Positions 6,930-10,559 of a DNA stretch of 12,391 nucleotides are shown here, in pieces. The stretch comes from Chloroflexota bacterium (lineage in GTDB: Bacteria; Chloroflexota; Limnocylindria; Limnocylindrales; CSP1-4): assembly GCA_029858845.1 (NCBI GenBank), contig JAOUEG010000030.1, forward strand, positions 1 through 12,391. Reading direction: 5' to 3'. The notes beneath the pieces were generated by a model. It ran no database searches, was not told where the DNA came from, and saw only the letters and a list, made by a program, of their open reading frames with translations. The first letter of the stretch is position 1, and each line of letters starts with the position of its first letter. The position numbers and the translations under genes were made by a program.

Positions 6930-7714
6930 CGGTGACGTCCGATCCCGGGTTCTCGCGATCCGAGATGATGATCGTGGCCGCGGCGCGGGCGCTGGAGGGT
7001 CAGCACGTCTGCTTCGTCGGCGTCGGGCTGCCGAACATCGCGGTGAACCTCGCCCAGCGGACCGTCGCCCCTTCGCTGGAGATGGTCTACGAGGCCGGCG
7101 TCTTCGGGGCCCGACCCTCGCGCCTACCGCTGTCCATCGGGGATCCGACCATCGTTACCGGGTCGACCGCGGTCGTCAGCATGCTCGAGCTGTTCGGCTA
7201 CTACCTGCAGGGCGGGCTCATCGACGTCGGGTTCCTCGGAGCGGCGCAGATCGACCGGTTCGGCAACATCAACACCACGGTGATCGGCGACTACGAACAT
7301 CCGAGGACGCGCCTGCCCGGATCGGGCGGGGCGTGCGAGATCGCCATCAACGCCCGCCAGGTCTTCGTCATCATGCGGCAGTCGAAGCGTTCCTTCGTGG
7401 AGTCGATCGACTTCCGTACCTCGCCCGGCAATCTCGGGGGTGCCGAGCAGGCCGAGCGCATCCGGCGCGAGGGGGGTTGGCTGGGTCGCGGCCCGTCCAT
7501 CGTCGTGACGGATCTCGGCATCTACCGCTTCGATGACGACGGCGAGATGCGCCTCGATTCGCTCCATCCCGGTGCCACACTCGATGGCGTGCGCGAGACC
7601 ATCGGCTGGGAGATCCGGGTCGCCGACTCGCTGGCTGCGACGCCGCCGCCGAGCGCGGGGGAACTCCGGTTGGTCCGCGAGGAACTCGATCCGGGCGGCG
7701 TCTACACGCGGTAG
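6926..7714 (+). CDS. Family I CoA-transferase, beta subunit (GctB/IpdB-like)
   Basis: A 262-residue beta subunit. The predicted catalytic carboxylate is Glu56 in MVYEAGVFGA, at the place of the E-S-G motif of glutaconate CoA-transferase B. FVGVGLPNIAVNLA (30-43), the GYYLQGG and DVGFLGAAQID segment, FGNINTTVIG and the GSGGACEIA loop complete the family pattern. The GTG start at 6926 overlaps the alpha-subunit stop as GTGA. An in-frame GTG two codons later (6932) is an alternative, but the 4-bp overlap is typical of such pairs and matches the kinase/regulator junction elsewhere in this window. Together with the alpha subunit and the aminotransferase it should act on a dicarboxylate or oxo-acid from amino-acid breakdown. 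The last codons overlap an imperfect tandem repeat that continues past the stop. Confidence 0.86.
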   Translation: MTVTSDPGFSRSEMMIVAAARALEGQHVCFVGVGLPNIAVNLAQRTVAPSLEMVYEAGVFGARPSRLPLSIGDPTIVTGSTAVVSMLELFGYYLQGGLIDVGFLGAAQIDRFGNINTTVIGDYEHPRTRLPGSGGACEIAINARQVFVIMRQSKRSFVESIDFRTSPGNLGGAEQAERIRREGGWLGRGPSIVVTDLGIYRFDDDGEMRLDSLHPGATLDGVRETIGWEIRVADSLAATPPPSAGELRLVREELDPGGVYTR

Positions 7715-7753
7715 AAGCGTCGACACACCGTAGCGTCGTCCACACGCGGTGGA
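7698..7753. repeat. Imperfect tandem repeat with two matched hairpins
   Basis: Three related units of about 16-21 bp begin GCGTC: 7698-7716, 7717-7732 and 7733-7753. Units 1 and 3 are each a hairpin with the same loop, ACGCG. Unit 1 has stem TCTAC/GTAGA (7701-7705, 7711-7715) and unit 3 has TCCAC/GTGGA (7739-7743, 7749-7753). The single stem difference is compensated on both arms (T-A in one, C-G in the other). Unit 1 lies over the stop codon of the CoA-transferase beta gene. Confidence 0.5.
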
Positions 7754-7776
7754 CCTTCGCGTCACGGGCGAAGGTC
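7752..7776. terminator. Hairpin between convergent CoA-transferase and stress-protein genes
   Basis: GACCTTCGC (7752-7760) pairs perfectly with GCGAAGGTC (7768-7776) across a 7-nt loop, a 9-bp stem. It lies just 2 bp beyond the universal stress protein stop (minus strand) and 37 bp beyond the CoA-transferase stop (plus strand), as expected of a bidirectional terminator. No T-tract follows on either strand. Confidence 0.6.
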
Positions 7777-7778
7777 GG

Positions 7779-8264
7779 TCAGGCGGCTCCCCGCACGACC
7801 ACGACCGGGCACGGGGCGTTGCGCACGACGTGGTCCGAGACGCTCCCGAACAAGGCGCGATCGACGCCATGGCGACCATGCGTGCCGAGCACGATCAGGT
7901 CCGCGTGCTCCGCGGAGGCGGCCTCGACGATGGACTCGCCGGGATCCCCCTCCCAGACGAGGAATGCGGTGGGGACGCCCATGTCGTGCGCGCGCGCCAC
8001 GAGTTCCTGGGCGGCGGTCTCCCGTTCGTCGCGCACCTGGTCCACGCGGGCGCGGTATCGCCCGCCGGGCAGTCGCAGGCTCCCGGGATCGATGACGCTG
8101 ACGGCGACGAGCCTGGCCCCCAGCCCGGCGGCCAGTCGAACGGCTTCCGCCTCCGCCTGCGTCGACGTGGTGGACAGGTCCGTCGCGAGGAGGACCGCCC
8201 CGAAGGGCTCCAGTGATGCCGCGCCGTTCGCTCGGCGCGAGGTTGCGGCGTCCATGCCCCGCAT
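7779..8264 (-). CDS. Universal stress protein (UspA family), ATP-binding type
   Basis: A 161-residue single-domain Usp protein. The N-terminal strand VLLATDLS (24-31) with Asp29 and the C-terminal ATP loop GTHGRHGVDRALFGSVSD fit the G-x2-G-x9-G-S pattern exactly (Gly127, Gly130, Gly140, Ser141). It therefore belongs to the ATP-binding MJ0577-like group rather than the UspA group that does not bind ATP. PCPVVVVR is the usual last strand. Usp proteins act in stress survival and growth arrest, often under low oxygen. The start is uncertain: ATG 8264 is used here; ATG 8255 and GTG 8291 are in frame and none has a clear ribosome site. The gene is divergent from the sensor kinase gene, with about 100 bp between. 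In mycobacteria, Usp genes are prominent targets of DevR/DosR, which makes this pairing suggestive. Confidence 0.87.
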   Translation of the reverse strand: MRGMDAATSRRANGAASLEPFGAVLLATDLSTTSTQAEAEAVRLAAGLGARLVAVSVIDPGSLRLPGGRYRARVDQVRDERETAAQELVARAHDMGVPTAFLVWEGDPGESIVEAASAEHADLIVLGTHGRHGVDRALFGSVSDHVVRNAPCPVVVVRGAA

Positions 8265-8287
8265 GATGGCGACTGCAGCCGTGCGGC

Positions 8288-8328
8288 TCACAGTGACCCA
8301 TGGCCCGGTTCGGTATGCCGAGTGTCAC
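8288..8328. promoter_or_regulatory. Dyad elements in the stress-protein/kinase intergenic region
   Basis: The divergent gap contains TCAC-A-GTGA (8288-8296), a perfect odd-length palindrome, and further on GTG-T-CAC (8322-8328). Thus GTGAC (8293-8297) and GTCAC (8324-8328) face each other across 26 bp. This could be an operator shared by both genes. It does not match the DevR consensus as I know it (GGGAC and GTCCC half-sites). The first palindrome overlaps the alternative GTG start at 8291 of the stress-protein gene. Confidence 0.25.
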
Positions 8329-8344
8329 GTCGGCGCTCGTCCGG

Positions 8345-8360
8345 CGCGGTACGCTCCGCG
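8345..8360 (+). promoter_or_regulatory. Candidate -10 of the kinase-regulator operon, enclosed in a dyad
   Basis: TACGCT (8350-8355, TANNNT) lies 9 bp before the ATG at 8365 and is flanked by CGCGG (8345-8349) and CCGCG (8356-8360), a perfect 5-bp inverted repeat with the hexamer as its loop. Initiation 6-7 bp downstream of TACGCT would leave only 2-3 nt before the start codon, so the mRNA would be essentially leaderless. No Shine-Dalgarno is visible. No -35 is evident. Confidence 0.35.
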
Positions 8361-8364
8361 TGGC

Positions 8365-9579
8365 ATGGACACGCCCGCTCCCCACGACACGCCCGCCGCC
8401 GACCGCCGCAGCGCCGAGCGAGGCGGGCCGGACGCGCTCGCGATCGAGACGATCGAGGCCCTCGATGCGGCGACCCGCGCGATCACCGAGGTCCTGGACC
8501 TCGAGACCGTCCTGCAGCTCATCGTGGACCGCGTCCGGGCCCTCGTCGACGCTCGCTATGCCGCGCTTGGGATCGTCGATGCCAACCACCGGATCGAGCG
8601 CTTCATCACGTCCGGCCTCACGCGGGAGGAGCGCGCGGCGATCGGTCCGCTGCCGCGGGGTCGCGGGATCCTCGGGATCATGGTCCGCGACGGGCACTCC
8701 ATCCGGATCGCTGACATCGCGCAGCACCCCGAGGCGCAGGGGTTCCCGCCGAACCACCCGGTGATGCGCGCGTTCCTCGGCGTACCGATCACGCTCGCCA
8801 GCCGTGTCATCGGCCACCTGTACCTGACGGACACGCGGCGGGCGCCCGACTTCTCGGAATCGGATCAGCGCCTCGTCGAGCTGTTCGCCCGGCACGCCGG
8901 GATCGCCATCGAGAACGCGCGCCTCCACGACCGACTGGCCGCCCTCCGGGTCATCGCCGAGCGCGAGCGGATCGGTCGCGACCTGCACGACGGCGTGATC
9001 CAGGGCCTGTATGCGATCGGCTTGTCGCTCGAGGATGTCGAGGTGCTGGTCCAGGATCAGCCGGACGAGGCGGTCGAGCGCGTCGACCACGCCATCGACG
9101 GGATCCATCGCTCCATCGCCGATATCCGCGAGTTCATCCTGGGACTCCGCCCGGGCCTGACCGGCGGCGACCTGGCCCACAGCCTGACGGCCCTGGCGGA
9201 CGAGCTGCGGCTGACCAGCGCGATCGACGTCGAAGTCGATATCCCCGACCCAGACGCGCTCGGGCACCTTGATGCCGCGGCGGGCGGCGAGCTGCTCCAC
9301 CTGGTCCGCGAGGGCCTGAGTAACATCGCCCGCCACTCGCGCGCATCGCAGGCAATCCTCGAGGTGCGGGGGCTTCCGGACGAGGTCGTCATGGAGATCC
9401 GCGACAATGGCGTGGGTTTCGACTCGACGGCGATCGCCCCGGGGCGGCATCATGGACTCGTCAATCTTCGCGAACGGGCAGTCGCGGCGGGTGGGCGTCT
9501 CGAGATCGTCACCCGTCCTGGCTCCGGAACGCGGCTCATCGTCCACCTCCCAGCCACGACCGAGGCCCAGACAACGTGA
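8365..9579 (+). CDS. GAF-domain sensor histidine kinase, DevS/DosS-like (HisKA_3)
   Basis: A 404-residue kinase without membrane segments, so cytoplasmic. Residues about 42-185 form one GAF domain carrying LTREE, GPLPRGRGILG, GFPPNHPVMRAFLGVPI and HLYLTD, the pattern of the DevS/DosS/DosT GAF domain. His131 and Tyr153 are 22 residues apart, the spacing I recall for the proximal heme ligand (His149) and distal Tyr171 of DosS, so heme and diatomic-gas sensing are plausible. The NarL-type dimerisation domain (HisKA_3) has phospho-acceptor His208 in IGRDLHDGVIQGLYAIG. The HATPase_c domain has the N box REGLSNIARHS (315-325), G1 IRDNGVGFD (345-353) and a G2-like HHGLVNLRERA with a final GSGT. DosS has two GAF domains; this has one. 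ATG 8365 begins just before the conserved part. Its stop overlaps the regulator GTG, so the two form one operon. Confidence 0.92.
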   Translation: MDTPAPHDTPAADRRSAERGGPDALAIETIEALDAATRAITEVLDLETVLQLIVDRVRALVDARYAALGIVDANHRIERFITSGLTREERAAIGPLPRGRGILGIMVRDGHSIRIADIAQHPEAQGFPPNHPVMRAFLGVPITLASRVIGHLYLTDTRRAPDFSESDQRLVELFARHAGIAIENARLHDRLAALRVIAERERIGRDLHDGVIQGLYAIGLSLEDVEVLVQDQPDEAVERVDHAIDGIHRSIADIREFILGLRPGLTGGDLAHSLTALADELRLTSAIDVEVDIPDPDALGHLDAAAGGELLHLVREGLSNIARHSRASQAILEVRGLPDEVVMEIRDNGVGFDSTAIAPGRHHGLVNLRERAVAAGGRLEIVTRPGSGTRLIVHLPATTEAQTT

Positions 9580-10256
9580 CAGACACCACCGCGAACCCCG
9601 TCCTGCGCCTGCTCGTCGTGGACGACCACGAAGTCGTCCGCCAGGGGCTTGTCGCGCTGCTGGACCGGCGCGAGGGATTCCAGGTGGTCGCCGAGGCGGG
9701 AACGGTCGCGGAGGCGATCGAGGCGGCTCGAAGATTCCAGCCGGACATCGTGGTCATGGATGTCCGGCTGCCGGACGGCTCGGGCGTGGAAGCCTGCCGG
9801 GAGATCCGGTCCGAGCTGCCGAGTACCCGTGTCGTCATGCTGACCTCGTATCCGGACGAAGAGGCCGTCCTGTCGGCGATCGTGGCCGGAGCCTCCGGCT
9901 ACCTCCTCAAGCAGATCCGGGCGCGCGACCTGATGTCCGCGCTGGAGACGGTGGGTCGCGGCGGCTCGTTGCTGGACCCCGCGGTCACGGAGAAGGTGCT
10001 GGAGCGGGTTCGGCGGATCGCGACTGGCGGCCAGTCCGACGAGCTGGCGGCTCTCACGGCGCAGGAGCAACGCATCCTCCTGCTGGTCGCCGAGGGCAAG
10101 ACGAACAAGGAGATCGCCTCGGAGATCTTCCTGTCGGACAAGACCGTCAAGAACTACGTCAGCTCGATCCTGTCGAAACTGAACCTGGAACGGCGGGCCC
10201 AGGCGGCGGCGTTCGTGGCGAAGCACCGCCTCGACAGCGGGGGCGGCGGGCTCTAG
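9576..10256 (+). CDS. LuxR/NarL-family response regulator, DevR-like
   Basis: A 226-residue two-domain regulator. The receiver domain (about 10-126) has acidic pair Asp16/Asp17, phospho-acceptor Asp62 in VVMDVRLPDGSG, Thr90 and Lys112. The C-terminal LuxR helix-turn-helix (about 159-216) reads LTAQEQRILLLVAEGKTNKE and continues to FLSDKTVKNYVSSILSKLN and ERRAQAA. The recognition helix KTVKNYVS keeps the residues Lys-x2-Lys-Asn that contact DNA in mycobacterial DevR (Lys179, Lys182 and Asn183 as I recall; here Lys189, Lys192 and Asn193). The GTG start at 9576 overlaps the kinase TGA as GTGA, so translation is probably coupled and the kinase is the cognate partner. Likely targets are neighbouring genes and distant stress genes (inference). 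It ends against a hairpin at 10261-10289. Confidence 0.93.
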   Translation: MTDTTANPVLRLLVVDDHEVVRQGLVALLDRREGFQVVAEAGTVAEAIEAARRFQPDIVVMDVRLPDGSGVEACREIRSELPSTRVVMLTSYPDEEAVLSAIVAGASGYLLKQIRARDLMSALETVGRGGSLLDPAVTEKVLERVRRIATGGQSDELAALTAQEQRILLLVAEGKTNKEIASEIFLSDKTVKNYVSSILSKLNLERRAQAAAFVAKHRLDSGGGGL

Positions 10257-10260
10257 TCGA

Positions 10261-10289
10261 CCGCCGGCTCACGGCGACCCTGCCGGCGG
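10261..10289 (+). terminator. Hairpin after the response regulator gene
   Basis: CCGCCGGC (10261-10268) pairs perfectly with GCCGGCGG (10282-10289) across a 13-nt loop, an 8-bp stem starting 4 bp after the stop codon. There is no T-tract. It is consistent with ending the kinase-regulator transcript. Confidence 0.5.
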
Positions 10290-10351
10290 AGTCCGCCCGG
10301 CCAGGTCCTGCCGCCAGCGTCCGCACGCTGAGGATCACGCCTTCGCAAGGC

Positions 10352-10445
10352 CCAGCGGGAACTCCACGTTCCTTCGTCCGCGATGGACAGGATGAAGTCA
10401 CCCATGTTGGGTGCGACGATGTCGAGGTCGGCCAGCGGGAACTCC
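10352..10445. repeat. 14-bp direct repeat, two copies
   Basis: CCAGCGGGAACTCC occurs at 10352-10365 and again at 10432-10445, exactly 80 bp apart, upstream of the ferredoxin oxidoreductase gene. The first copy extends into an inverted repeat (GGAAC/GTTCC). The copies may be binding sites or a duplicated coding motif of the minus-strand remnant. Confidence 0.6.
10358..10413. promoter_or_regulatory. Two dyads upstream of the ferredoxin oxidoreductase gene
   Basis: GGAAC-N5-GTTCC occupies 10358-10372. CACCCA-TGT-TGGGTG, a perfect 6-bp dyad, occupies 10399-10413. Either may be an operator or part of an RNA fold. The first has a GGGA...TTCC outline of about the size of a DevR box, but the sequence does not match that consensus. 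They are about 150-200 bp upstream of the start codon. Confidence 0.25.
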
Positions 10446-10487
10446 TTGCCTCGCGCTGTGGCCGGGCGACCCGTCCGACCGGCGACC

Positions 10488-10501
10488 GGGCCGAACGGCC
10501 C
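10488..10501 (+). other. Short GC hairpin followed by T-rich bases, possible terminator
   Basis: GGGCC-GAAC-GGCCC (10488-10501) is followed shortly by CGTTTCGG. It could end a short transcript arising in the preceding gap, or be incidental. The T-run is only three bases. Confidence 0.25.
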
Positions 10502-10546
10502 CTCGTTTCGGTGCCCCTGTCCCTCCGGACCCACCGGTCCCGTTCG

Positions 10547-10552
10547 TAGGCT
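10547..10552 (+). promoter_or_regulatory. Candidate -10 for a leaderless ferredoxin oxidoreductase mRNA
   Basis: TAGGCT (TANNNT, identical to the minus-strand hexamer before fabI) ends 7 bp before the ATG at 10560, which would put the transcription start at or next to the start codon. No Shine-Dalgarno is visible. A GTCC-N4-GGAC dyad at 10519-10530 lies where an activator might bind. Confidence 0.35.
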
Positions 10553-10559
10553 TGTGAGC

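Larger units (their letters stand above)
10335..10450 (-). pseudogene. Possible decayed coding remnant, minus strand
   Basis: Within the 303-bp gap 10257-10559, the minus strand at 10373-10450 translates to GKEFPLADLDIVAPNMGDFI and then LSIADE. This is a plausible protein segment with 21 of 24 codons (from EFPL on) ending in G or C, like the real genes here. In the next frame, directly downstream on the minus strand, EFPLGLAKA ends at a stop (TCA on the plus strand, 10335-10337). EFPL therefore occurs in two frames, encoded by two copies of one 14-bp repeat. A frameshift could join the two parts. No start codon with a ribosome site or known domain was recognised, so this may be chance in GC-rich DNA. 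The frame stays open over a longer stretch (to 10567), but that part is Gly/Pro/Arg-rich and unconvincing. Confidence 0.3.

Noticed and set aside
7762..9546. A 594-codon open frame on the minus strand
   Set aside because: It runs antisense across the kinase and stress-protein genes, is rich in Arg/Asp/Gly with no recognisable motif, and is the usual mirror frame of high-GC coding DNA.
10258..10559. An exact DevR/DosR box upstream of the ferredoxin oxidoreductase gene
   Set aside because: I looked for paired GGGAC and GTCCC half-sites and found only partial look-alikes (GGAAC-N5-GTTCC, GTCC-N4-GGAC), so no such site is claimed.
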